Shown here: positions 1 to 7,069 of the stretch, piece after piece | Layout: each line of letters opens with the position of its first letter | How positions within the stretch are numbered: the first letter of the stretch is position 1 | NCBI RefSeq assembly: GCF_003173775.1 | Contig: NZ_CP029552.1 | Span: 4,901,001 to 4,965,000, forward strand | Direction: 5' to 3' | Length of the DNA: 64,000 nt | Source: Methylobacterium sp. 17Sr1-1 | GTDB lineage: Bacteria; Pseudomonadota; Alphaproteobacteria; Rhizobiales; Beijerinckiaceae | Program-made: the position numbers and the translations under genes | Notes under the pieces: model-generated | What the model saw: the letters and a program-made list of their open reading frames with translations, nothing else | The model's database searches: none | What the model was told of the DNA's origin: nothing

Positions 1-2
1 TC

Positions 3-509
3 GAGACCCTGGACCTGCTCCAGGAGATGCTCGGCGAGTATGCCGGCACCCTGATCCTGGTCAGCCACGACCGCGACTTCCTCGACCGGGTGGTCGACAC
101 GGTGCTGGTCTCGGAAGGGGAGGGGCGCTGGGTCGCCTATGCGGGCGGCTATTCCGACATGGTCGCCCAGCGCGGCGTCGGGGTGCAGGCGCGCGGGGTC
201 GTGGCCCCGAAGGGCGCGAAGGACGTCGCCAGGGAGGCCCCGAAGGCCACGGCGTCCCGCCCGTCGGCGAAGAAGCGCCTGGGCTTCAACGAGCAGCACG
301 AGCTCAAGACCCTGCCGTCCCGGATCGCGGCGCTGGAGGGCAACCGGGCGAAGCTCCGCGCGGCCCTCGATGACCCGACCCTCTACGCCCGCGACCCCGC
401 CCGCTTCGAGGCGATCTCCCGCACCCTGGCGACGACCGAGGCCGACCTCGCCGGCGCCGAGGAGCGCTGGCTCGAGCTCGAGATGATGCGCGAGGAGCTG
501 GAGGGCTGA
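3..509 (+). CDS. ABC-F family ATPase, C-terminal fragment (5' end outside window)
   Basis: This is the last 168 residues of an ATP-binding cassette protein of the ABC-F type (Uup/EttA/YheS group), soluble proteins that act on the ribosome or on DNA rather than in transport. The reading frame is open to the left edge, so the start is missing. The first visible residues, ETLDLLQE, fit the stretch after the Walker B/D-loop of the second ATPase domain, and LILVSHDRDFLD at residues 17-28 is the H-loop. After an Ala/Lys-rich linker, the last 70 residues are Leu/Glu/Arg-rich and predicted coiled coil, as in the C-terminal domain of Uup. A Uup-like assignment is therefore favoured over EttA, but the signature motifs lie outside the window. 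Confidence 0.85.
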   Translation, partial: ETLDLLQEMLGEYAGTLILVSHDRDFLDRVVDTVLVSEGEGRWVAYAGGYSDMVAQRGVGVQARGVVAPKGAKDVAREAPKATASRPSAKKRLGFNEQHELKTLPSRIAALEGNRAKLRAALDDPTLYARDPARFEAISRTLATTEADLAGAEERWLELEMMREELEG

Positions 510-893
510 TTCCCCGGCGCGAGCCGGAGGTGATCCGGGTCGCGGCCGCCGGGGCCGAGTCCGGGCCAAGAGACGACAGGACGGCGCGCGAAATCTTCGA
601 GGCTCGCGCGCGAGGGGCCGGATTTAGCTGACCCGCGCAAGCTTTCGTGGCGTCCGTGCAACATTAAGGCCGAAAGCCGGTGACTTGGCCGTCCCGGACG
701 CTGATCCCGGTTGATCGCTGTTAGCGCCTAGCACATGGTGCCTCTGCACCGGGGACAACCCCGGCGCGGCCCGGAAGACATCCCCAGAGGGGAGCGCCGG
801 GCGCAAGGGGATAAGAGTGGCGTGGTTCGGCTCCCGTAGGATCGTCGAGACACAGTCGTTCACCCCCAGGGTCTCGAAACTTTGGAGGTCTCG
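510..893. other. Intergenic leader upstream of the porin gene
   Basis: This 384-base stretch separates the ABC-F gene from the porin gene and must carry the porin promoter. I find no convincing -35/-10 pair. A perfect 6-bp inverted repeat CCGGGG/CCCCGG with a 4-base loop lies at 749-764. The ribosome binding site GGAGG is at 884-888. No convincing small gene is visible. Confidence 0.5.
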
Positions 894-2528
894 ATGAAGC
901 TCGTGAAGAGCCTTCTGCTGGGTTCGGCTGCCGGCCTGACCGTTGTCGCAGGGGCGCAGGCTGCCGATCTGCCGATCAAGAAGGCAGCGCCTGTCGAATT
1001 CGTTCGTGTCTGCTCGGCCTACGGCGCCGGCTTCTTCTTCGTTCCCGGTACCGATACCTGCCTGCGCGTCTCCGGTCGTGCGCGCTTCGAGGCCGGCTAC
1101 TCGCAGGGCTATCAGCGCGGCAGCAACAACGGCGACCTGATGGGTTACCGCGGCCTCGGCCGCCTCAACCTCGACGCCCGCACGCAGACCGCCTACGGCA
1201 CGCTCCGCGCCTTCGTGCGCTTCGAGCTCGCCTCGCGGACCGGCGCCTACCTGAATTCGGGCACGCAGCAGCGCATCGCCAACGCCTTCCCGGCGCTCGG
1301 CGTCGACACGTTCGGCCGCGCCCAGCAATACGTGAACGTCGACAAGGCCTTCATCCAGTTCGCCGGCCTCACCGCCGGTCGCGCGGCCTCGTTCTACGAC
1401 TTCTACGCCCACGACTTCGAGATCATCGGCACCTCGCTGGGCTCGGACGTCTCCTCGACCAACCTGCTCGCCTACACCGCCACCTTCGGCGACGGCTTCT
1501 CGGCCACGATCTCGATCGAAGATCCGACGTTCCGCAAGAACCCGCTGTTCGGCACCGCCACCGCCGGCAACGCGGCGAGCCAGTTCGCGGTCTTCACCGC
1601 CGCGGCTGCCAACCTGAGCCCGGTCGTCGCCACCAACGCGGCCGGCGTGCCGATCGGCGAGGCGTTCTACGACCTGCGCCAGACCAACCGCATGCCCGAC
1701 TTCGTCGGCGTGCTGCGCTACGACGCCGCCTGGGGCTCGGCCCAGCTCTCGGCCGCCGTGCACGAGCTGAACGCCCAGAACGCCTCGACCGTCCTGACCT
1801 TCGGCGGCGCCGCGATCGCCCCCGGCACGGTCGTGACGCCCCGCGTCAACACCGAGTACGGCTGGGCCATCCAGGGCGGCCTGAAGTTCAACCTGCCGTT
1901 CATCGCCGCCGGCGACGCTCTGTACCTCCAGGGTTCGTACGGCGAGGGTGCGCAGATCTACACCGGCTACTCCCAGTACATCGGCACCTACACCGCCAGC
2001 GCCGGCAACACCCAGGGCTCGCCGTTCGCGACCTACTTCACCGACGCCGCCGTCAACCCCCTCACGGGCAAGATGGAGCTGTCGACCAGCTGGACGGTCG
2101 TCGGGTCGTACCTGCACTACTGGGCGCCCGAGTGGCGGTCGGCGATCATCGGCAGCTACGGCGAGATGTCGTTCGGCAAGACCAGCCGCGCGCTGCTCGG
2201 CGGCCTGAACTTCAACGGCCTCGGCAACCCGGTCAACAGCCCCGGCAACTTCCTGTTCAGTGCCGCCCTGCGCGACACCAGCCAGATCGTCGCCGGCGCG
2301 AGCCTGATCTGGTCGCCGGTGAAGGACCTCGATATCGGCGTCGAGGGTCTCTACAACCGCGTCGACATCAAGAACGGCCGGGTCATCGACCAGAACAAGG
2401 CTCCGGGCGGCGTCGCTGCCGGTGTGAACGCCGCCGGCCTGCCGGTGGCCGCCAACGGCGCGATCCTGCCGACCACCAACTACGCGGACACGTTCCAGGT
2501 CCGCATGCGCGTCCAGCGCGACTTCTAA
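894..2528 (+). CDS. Alphaproteobacterial general porin (Porin_2 family)
   Basis: The product is an outer-membrane beta-barrel porin of 544 residues for diffusion of small hydrophilic solutes. It has a signal peptide with a likely cleavage site AQA|AD after residue 23. The mature N-terminus carries the family hallmark VRVC...GTDTC with cysteines at 40 and 56, and the chain ends in phenylalanine (QRDF) as expected for BAM-assembled barrels. The many alternating aromatic and small polar segments are consistent with beta strands. The ATG at 894 is chosen because GGAGG at 884-888 sits 5 bases upstream; an in-frame TTG at 882 lies upstream of this Shine-Dalgarno and is unlikely. The gene stands alone, with its own terminator at 2572-2602. 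The family is clear, the substrate is unknown. Confidence 0.93.
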   Translation: MKLVKSLLLGSAAGLTVVAGAQAADLPIKKAAPVEFVRVCSAYGAGFFFVPGTDTCLRVSGRARFEAGYSQGYQRGSNNGDLMGYRGLGRLNLDARTQTAYGTLRAFVRFELASRTGAYLNSGTQQRIANAFPALGVDTFGRAQQYVNVDKAFIQFAGLTAGRAASFYDFYAHDFEIIGTSLGSDVSSTNLLAYTATFGDGFSATISIEDPTFRKNPLFGTATAGNAASQFAVFTAAAANLSPVVATNAAGVPIGEAFYDLRQTNRMPDFVGVLRYDAAWGSAQLSAAVHELNAQNASTVLTFGGAAIAPGTVVTPRVNTEYGWAIQGGLKFNLPFIAAGDALYLQGSYGEGAQIYTGYSQYIGTYTASAGNTQGSPFATYFTDAAVNPLTGKMELSTSWTVVGSYLHYWAPEWRSAIIGSYGEMSFGKTSRALLGGLNFNGLGNPVNSPGNFLFSAALRDTSQIVAGASLIWSPVKDLDIGVEGLYNRVDIKNGRVIDQNKAPGGVAAGVNAAGLPVAANGAILPTTNYADTFQVRMRVQRDF

Positions 2529-2537
2529 GTCGCGAGA

Positions 2538-2556
2538 ACGGTCCCCTCGGGACCGT
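2538..2556 (+). terminator. Small hairpin just after the porin stop codon
   Basis: ACGGTCCC pairs with GGGACCGT around a 3-base loop, 9 bases after the stop. It has no T-tract, so it may protect the mRNA 3' end rather than terminate. Confidence 0.4.
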
Positions 2557-2571
2557 ATCCGGACGTCCTTC

Positions 2572-2602
2572 AGGGTCCCGGCTCCGTGCCGGGGCCCTTT
2601 TT
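2572..2602 (+). terminator. Rho-independent terminator of the porin gene
   Basis: AGGGTCCCGGC (2572-2582) pairs with GCCGGGGCCCT (2588-2598), with one G-T wobble and a 5-base loop, followed by a run of five T. The T-run is also the start of a 14-bp tandem repeat. Confidence 0.8.
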
Positions 2603-2638
2603 CGATTCCCCTTTTTCGATTCCCCTTCTTCGATTCTC
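2597..2638. repeat. 14-bp tandem repeat, three units
   Basis: Two perfect copies of CTTTTTCGATTCCC (2597-2610, 2611-2624) are followed by a third with two changes (2625-2638). The first unit overlaps the porin terminator T-tract, so the repeat multiplies T-rich segments directly behind the terminator stem. Confidence 0.9.
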
Positions 2639-2743
2639 TGCCGCGCCGCGTCGCGCCTTGCTGATGCCGGAAACCGCCGCCAGGGTGGCGGCTCGCGCGC
2701 GGCCCCCCGCCTCCGCGCCGTTTGTTGTCCGCGACGAGGTCCC

Positions 2744-4597
2744 GTGTTGGCGATGCGCTCGATCGGCTGGCTCGCCGGCCTTCCCCTTCTCGCCGGCGCG
2801 TGGGTCACGGCCACGACCGTCGCCGAGCCGCAGCTCGAATCCGCCCTGGAAGCGCCCGCGGGGATGATCGTGTCGCGCACCGGCCGCGACGGCGCCGAGC
2901 CCTGGCTGCGGGTCGAGGCGCGGGGCCGCGACCTCGTGGCGAGCGGCGAGGCACCGATGCAGGCCGCCCTCGACGAGGCCCGCGCCGCCCTCGCCGCCGT
3001 GCCGGGCCACCGCCGGATCCTCGACCGCCTCGGCCTCGTCGCCGAGGTCTCACCCTTCACCTGGGCGGTCGTCCACCGCACGCCGGACCGCCTCGACCTC
3101 ATCGGCCACCGCCCGGCGGAGATCGGCCGCGCGGCGCTCGCCGAGACCTTGAGCGCCGGCCTGCCCGCCGGGCTCTCCTTGCGCGACGCCGCGCGGGCCG
3201 CCCGCGGCGCGCCCGACAATTTCTCGGAGGGAGCCCGCTTCCTCATCGCGCAGGCGCAGCGCCTGAAGCCCGGCGCCACCGCGGCGATGAGCGACCGCAC
3301 CCTCTCGGTCCACGGCGAGGCGGCGAGCGTCGAGGCCTATGCCGGCCTCAAGGCCGACCTCGCCCGGCCGCCCGCCGGCTTCACGGTCGGCGAGGTCGCG
3401 GTCGAGCCGGCCCTGGTCTCGCCCTTCACCTGGTCGGCGAGCCGCGGCCCCGACGGCATCCGCCTCGACGGCTACACCGTATCGGAGGCCGACCGCGCGG
3501 CGATCCTGGCCGCCGCGCGGCTCCTCGCCGACGGCGCCCCGGTGACCGACACGATGCGCACCGCCCGCGGGCTCCCCGCCGGGATCGACGCGCGGGCGCT
3601 GACCGACCGCGCCTTCGCCGCCCTGGCACTGGTGCGGGAGGGCAGCGTCTCCCTCGACGGGTCCGCCCTGTCGATCCGGGGTGCCGCCATCGACGGCCAG
3701 GCCGTGCGCGAGGCCGATTCCCTCGCCGGCGCCCTGCCGGCCGGCGTCTCCCGCGGCACGGTCGACCTGACGGCGAGCCGGGTCTCGCCCTACCTCGTGA
3801 CGGTCCGGCGCGGGCCGGACGCCTTCACCCTCACCGGCCACCTGCCGGATGCCGAGGCGCGCGCCGCGATCCGGGCGGCCCTGCGCCCCTCCCTCTACGG
3901 CGAGCGGATCGTCGACCGCACCCGCCTCGCCGAGGGCGCGCCGCCCGCCCTCCTCGACGGCCTGACCGCCGGGATCGGCATCCTCGCCCAGCTCGCCGAG
4001 GGCGAGGTCACGGTGCGCGACCAGACCCTGCGCATCGCCGGCGAGGGGCTCTATCCCGAGAGTGCGCGCCGCATCGCCGCGGAGGCCGCCCGGATCGCAC
4101 CCCCCGGCTGGCGCATCGACGTCGCGGTGGAGGGCCGCGGCGCCGCCCCGGTCCGGGATCCCGCGGCCTGCCGCGAGACCTTCGCGGCGCTCGCCGCCGA
4201 ACCGACCCTGCGCTTCGACCCCGGCAGCGCCGATCTGAAGGCCGCCTTCTACCCCGTCCTCGACGAGGTCGCGGGCCTCGCCCGCGCCTGCCCGCAGGCC
4301 CGGATCGAGGTCGCCGGCCACGACGACCCGCCCGGCACCGTTCCGCCGCCCGCCCCGAAGGAGGCGCCGGCACCCGCCAAGCCGAAGCCCTCGGGGAAAC
4401 CCGGCAAGCAGGCCGAGAAGCCCGCGCCCAAACCCGCCGACACGCCCGCGATGCCCGATCCCGGCCTGCCGCAGCGGCGCGCCGCCGCGATCGTCGATTA
4501 CCTGCTCAAGGCCGGCATCCCGGCCGACCGGATTGCCGCCGCGCCGGCGGAGGCCGCCGCCGACCGCCGGGCGGTCGCCTTCGCCCTGCGCTCGTGA
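2744..4597 (+). CDS. OmpA-family protein with three internal BON-like repeats
   Basis: The 617-residue product is predicted to be exported and to anchor to peptidoglycan. The N-terminus is a hydrophobic segment (signal peptide or anchor) ending near residue 25. Three repeats of about 123 residues begin with VSPF or VSPY at about residues 101, 225 and 347, each followed by a GPD or TPD turn and a (G)H/Y segment, resembling BON-like modules. The C-terminal OmpA-type domain starts near residue 470 with TLRFDPGSADL and keeps the Asp of GHDD and the Arg of QRRA used for peptidoglycan binding. About 45 Pro/Ala/Lys-rich residues are inserted between these two motifs. GTG 2744 is chosen because GAGG at 2736-2739 precedes it; ATG 2753 is the alternative. 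The last stop is 10 bases before the next gene. Confidence 0.8.
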   Translation: MLAMRSIGWLAGLPLLAGAWVTATTVAEPQLESALEAPAGMIVSRTGRDGAEPWLRVEARGRDLVASGEAPMQAALDEARAALAAVPGHRRILDRLGLVAEVSPFTWAVVHRTPDRLDLIGHRPAEIGRAALAETLSAGLPAGLSLRDAARAARGAPDNFSEGARFLIAQAQRLKPGATAAMSDRTLSVHGEAASVEAYAGLKADLARPPAGFTVGEVAVEPALVSPFTWSASRGPDGIRLDGYTVSEADRAAILAAARLLADGAPVTDTMRTARGLPAGIDARALTDRAFAALALVREGSVSLDGSALSIRGAAIDGQAVREADSLAGALPAGVSRGTVDLTASRVSPYLVTVRRGPDAFTLTGHLPDAEARAAIRAALRPSLYGERIVDRTRLAEGAPPALLDGLTAGIGILAQLAEGEVTVRDQTLRIAGEGLYPESARRIAAEAARIAPPGWRIDVAVEGRGAAPVRDPAACRETFAALAAEPTLRFDPGSADLKAAFYPVLDEVAGLARACPQARIEVAGHDDPPGTVPPPAPKEAPAPAKPKPSGKPGKQAEKPAPKPADTPAMPDPGLPQRRAAAIVDYLLKAGIPADRIAAAPAEAAADRRAVAFALRS

Positions 4598-4607
4598 GGC
4601 CCCTCTC

Positions 4608-4898
4608 GTGCTGATTCTCGCCTCTGTCGCCTGGCCGGGCCTCGTCGCCGCGCTCGTGATCGGGGCCGGCACCGGCCGCCTCGCCGGCCTTCCCACTGGC
4701 CGGGGCCCGCGCCTCGCCGCCGGCCTCGTCGGGCTCCTCGCCCTCGCCGCCGGGGTCGCGGCGCTCGCCGGCCTCGCACCCGGGGGGCGCCTCGCGGTGC
4801 CGGGACGCGAAGGCTTCTGGCTTGAGACCGCCGCCCTGATGGTGGTGATCTACCTCGCCGGCTGCGTGCTCGGGGCGTCCCTGCCGCGCCGGGCGTGA
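4608..4898 (+). CDS. Small integral membrane protein, function unknown
   Basis: This 96-residue protein is almost entirely hydrophobic with three likely membrane segments: about residues 4-20, 33-55 and 70-91. A short polar loop (LPTGRGPR) lies between the first two. It starts with GTG 10 bases behind the OmpA-like gene and is probably cotranscribed with it. I do not recognise the family. The tight linkage suggests an envelope role together with the OmpA-like protein, but this is inference only. The upstream in-frame region overlaps the preceding gene, so the GTG at 4608 is the most economical start. Confidence 0.65.
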   Translation: MLILASVAWPGLVAALVIGAGTGRLAGLPTGRGPRLAAGLVGLLALAAGVAALAGLAPGGRLAVPGREGFWLETAALMVVIYLAGCVLGASLPRRA

Positions 4899-4935
4899 GG
4901 AGGCGGGTCCCGCGACCGGCCCCCGCCCCTCGCCT

Positions 4936-6183
4936 TTAGCGGCGCTCGTAGAGCAGCCGCGCCCGGATCGTGCCGTCGATGGAGCGCAGCTCCTCCAGCA
5001 GGGCCTCCGGATCGACGTCGGTCGCGTCGGTCTCGACCACCACGTAACCGACTTCGCCGTCGGTCTGGTAGAACTGCGCCGCGATGTTGATGTGCTTGCG
5101 GGCGAAGGTTTCGTTGAGGCGCCCGAGCATGCCCGGCAGGTTGCGCTGCACGTGGATGAAGCGCAGGCCGGTCGGCCGGGCCGGCAGCTGCACCTGCGGG
5201 AAGTTCACCGCGCCGACGGTCGAGCCGATGTCGGAATAGTCGACGAGCTTGCGCGCCACCTCGGCGCCGATGCGCTCCTGCGCCTCCTCGGTCGAGCCGC
5301 CGACATGGGGGGTGAGGATGACGTTCTCGAGCCCCTGGAGCGGCGAGACGAAACGCTCGCTGTTCGATTTCGGCTCGACCGGGAAGACGTCGACGGCCGC
5401 ACCCCGCAGGTGGCCGTCCTTCAGGGCCGAGGCGAGGGCGTCGAGATCGACCACCGTGCCGCGGGAATTGTTGATGAGGTAGGCGCCCGGCTTCATCGCC
5501 CGGATCTGCGCCTCGCCGATCATGTTGTGGGTCGAGGCCGTCTCGGGCACGTGCAGCGAGACCACGTCGCTCTGCGCCAGCAGCGCGTCGAGGCTGTCCA
5601 CCGGCTCGGTGTTGCCGTGGCGCAGGCGGTCGGTGAGATCGTGGAAGATCACCCGCATGCCCATCGCCTCGGCGAGGTTCGAGAGCTGCGAGCCGATATT
5701 GCCGTAGCCGACGATGCCGAGCGTCTTGCCGCGGACCTCGAACGAGCCGTTCGCCGACTTGTCCCAGCCGCCGGCATGGGCCGAGACCGAGCGCGGCACG
5801 ATGCGGCGCAGCAGCATCACGATCTCGCCGATGACGAGCTCCGCCACCGAGCGGGTGTTGGAGAACGGCGCGTTGAAGACCGGGATGCCGCGCCGGCGGC
5901 CTGCGTCGAGGTCGACCTGGTTGGTGCCGACCGAGAAGCAGCCGACGGCCATCAGCCGGTCGGCGGCCTCGAAGGCGGCCTCGTCGAGCTGGGTGCGCGA
6001 GCGGATGCCGAGGATGTGGACGCCCTTGAGCGCCCGGTGCAGGTCGGCCGGATCGAGGGCCTTGGCCAGCCGCGTGACGGTGACGTAGCCGGCCGCCTCC
6101 ATCAGCGACACCGCGCTGTCGTTGATGCCTTCGAGCAGCAGGACGCGAATCTTGTCCTTGGGCAGTGAGAGCTTGTCGGCCAT
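4936..6183 (-). CDS. serA: D-3-phosphoglycerate dehydrogenase
   Basis: It oxidises 3-phosphoglycerate to 3-phosphohydroxypyruvate with NAD, the first step of serine synthesis; in methylotrophs serine metabolism also feeds one-carbon assimilation. The protein has 415 residues, close to E. coli SerA (410). The Rossmann glycine motif GYGNIG is at 159-164, and the catalytic triad is Arg241 (NNSRG), Glu270 (FPVE) and His293 (TPHVGGST). The C-terminal 75 residues form an ACT domain (FIHVQRNLPGMLG), the serine feedback site in E. coli-type enzymes. The ATG at 6183 gives the MADKLSLPKDKIRVLL start; the frame stays open far upstream but with no family similarity. It is convergent with the small membrane gene. 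Confidence 0.92.
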   Translation of the reverse strand: MADKLSLPKDKIRVLLLEGINDSAVSLMEAAGYVTVTRLAKALDPADLHRALKGVHILGIRSRTQLDEAAFEAADRLMAVGCFSVGTNQVDLDAGRRRGIPVFNAPFSNTRSVAELVIGEIVMLLRRIVPRSVSAHAGGWDKSANGSFEVRGKTLGIVGYGNIGSQLSNLAEAMGMRVIFHDLTDRLRHGNTEPVDSLDALLAQSDVVSLHVPETASTHNMIGEAQIRAMKPGAYLINNSRGTVVDLDALASALKDGHLRGAAVDVFPVEPKSNSERFVSPLQGLENVILTPHVGGSTEEAQERIGAEVARKLVDYSDIGSTVGAVNFPQVQLPARPTGLRFIHVQRNLPGMLGRLNETFARKHINIAAQFYQTDGEVGYVVVETDATDVDPEALLEELRSIDGTIRARLLYERR

Positions 6184-6475
6184 GGCGGGTCTTCTTGATC
6201 GGTCTTTTCGAGAATCGGGGTCGGAGACCGCGGGGAGGCGCGGAACCGGTTGGCGCGACCGATAGGAGAGCGGGCGACGCAACGCAACATGGGGTCCGGT
6301 TACCTGGGTCTGCTGAGGCGCAGGGCAGCTTTGCGCCCACCGCGCGAGCGGTCGTCCTCCTGGAGCAACCCCGCGCCCGGTTCTTCCGGGGTGACCCCGT
6401 GCCCCCTTGCGGCCGCGGGCCGGCGGTGCTCCACCGGCCCCGTCCGCCCCCGGCAAGCCCAGGAAGAATCCGCCG

Positions 6476-7069
6476 ATGCCCCTCACGCCCCGGATGCGCC
6501 GCGCCGCGATCCCGCTCCTCGTCTTCGCCCTCGGCCTCGCGGTTCTGGGCCTCACCGCCAGCCTGATGCTCGGCCGCCCGGCGACCGGCACCAGCGCGGT
6601 GGGCGGGCCGTTCACCCTCGTGAACCAGGACGGCCGCACCGTCACCGACCGGGATTTTTCCGGCAAGCCGCACCTGGTGTTCTTCGGCTTCACCCACTGC
6701 CCGGACATCTGCCCGACCACCCTGCAGCAGATCTCCGACGTGCTGGCGGCGCTCGGGCCGCAGGGTCGCGACGTGAAGGCTTTGTTCGTCACCGTCGACC
6801 CCGAGCGCGACGATCCGAAGGCGCTCAAGGAGTATCTGTCGAGCTTCGATCCCCGCATCGTCGGCCTGACCGGCTCGCCCGAGGCGGTGGCCGCCACCGT
6901 CAAGGCCTATCGGGCCTACAGCCGCAAGGTACCGCTGAAGGAGGGCGACTACACGATGGAGCACACGGCGCTGGTCTACATCATGGACGGACGCGGCCAC
7001 TTCGTCGGCGCGCTCAACCTGATGCGCCCGGCCAAGGACGCCGCCGCCGAGGTGGCGCGCCAGCTCTGA
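6476..7069 (+). CDS. SCO1/SenC/PrrC family copper chaperone
   Basis: Sco proteins deliver copper to the CuA centre of cytochrome c oxidase and have a thioredoxin fold facing the periplasm. This 197-residue protein has one N-terminal membrane anchor (about residues 10-32), the metal-binding CPDIC motif with Cys75 and Cys79, and the third ligand His163 (TMEHTA). AGGAAG at 6461-6466, 9 bases upstream, fixes the ATG at 6476. No cytochrome oxidase genes are nearby, so the partner is not shown by context. Its last 56 bases overlap the 3' end of the convergent glycosyltransferase gene. Confidence 0.92.
   Translation: MPLTPRMRRAAIPLLVFALGLAVLGLTASLMLGRPATGTSAVGGPFTLVNQDGRTVTDRDFSGKPHLVFFGFTHCPDICPTTLQQISDVLAALGPQGRDVKALFVTVDPERDDPKALKEYLSSFDPRIVGLTGSPEAVAATVKAYRAYSRKVPLKEGDYTMEHTALVYIMDGRGHFVGALNLMRPAKDAAAEVARQL

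Noticed and set aside
624..2117. Minus-strand open frame of 497 codons opposite the porin gene
   Set aside because: Repetitive Gly/Arg/Val/Glu composition and complete overlap with a strongly supported porin.
2597..2638. CRISPR-like periodicity
   Set aside because: The 14-bp units are directly adjacent without spacers and only three are present; there are no cas genes.
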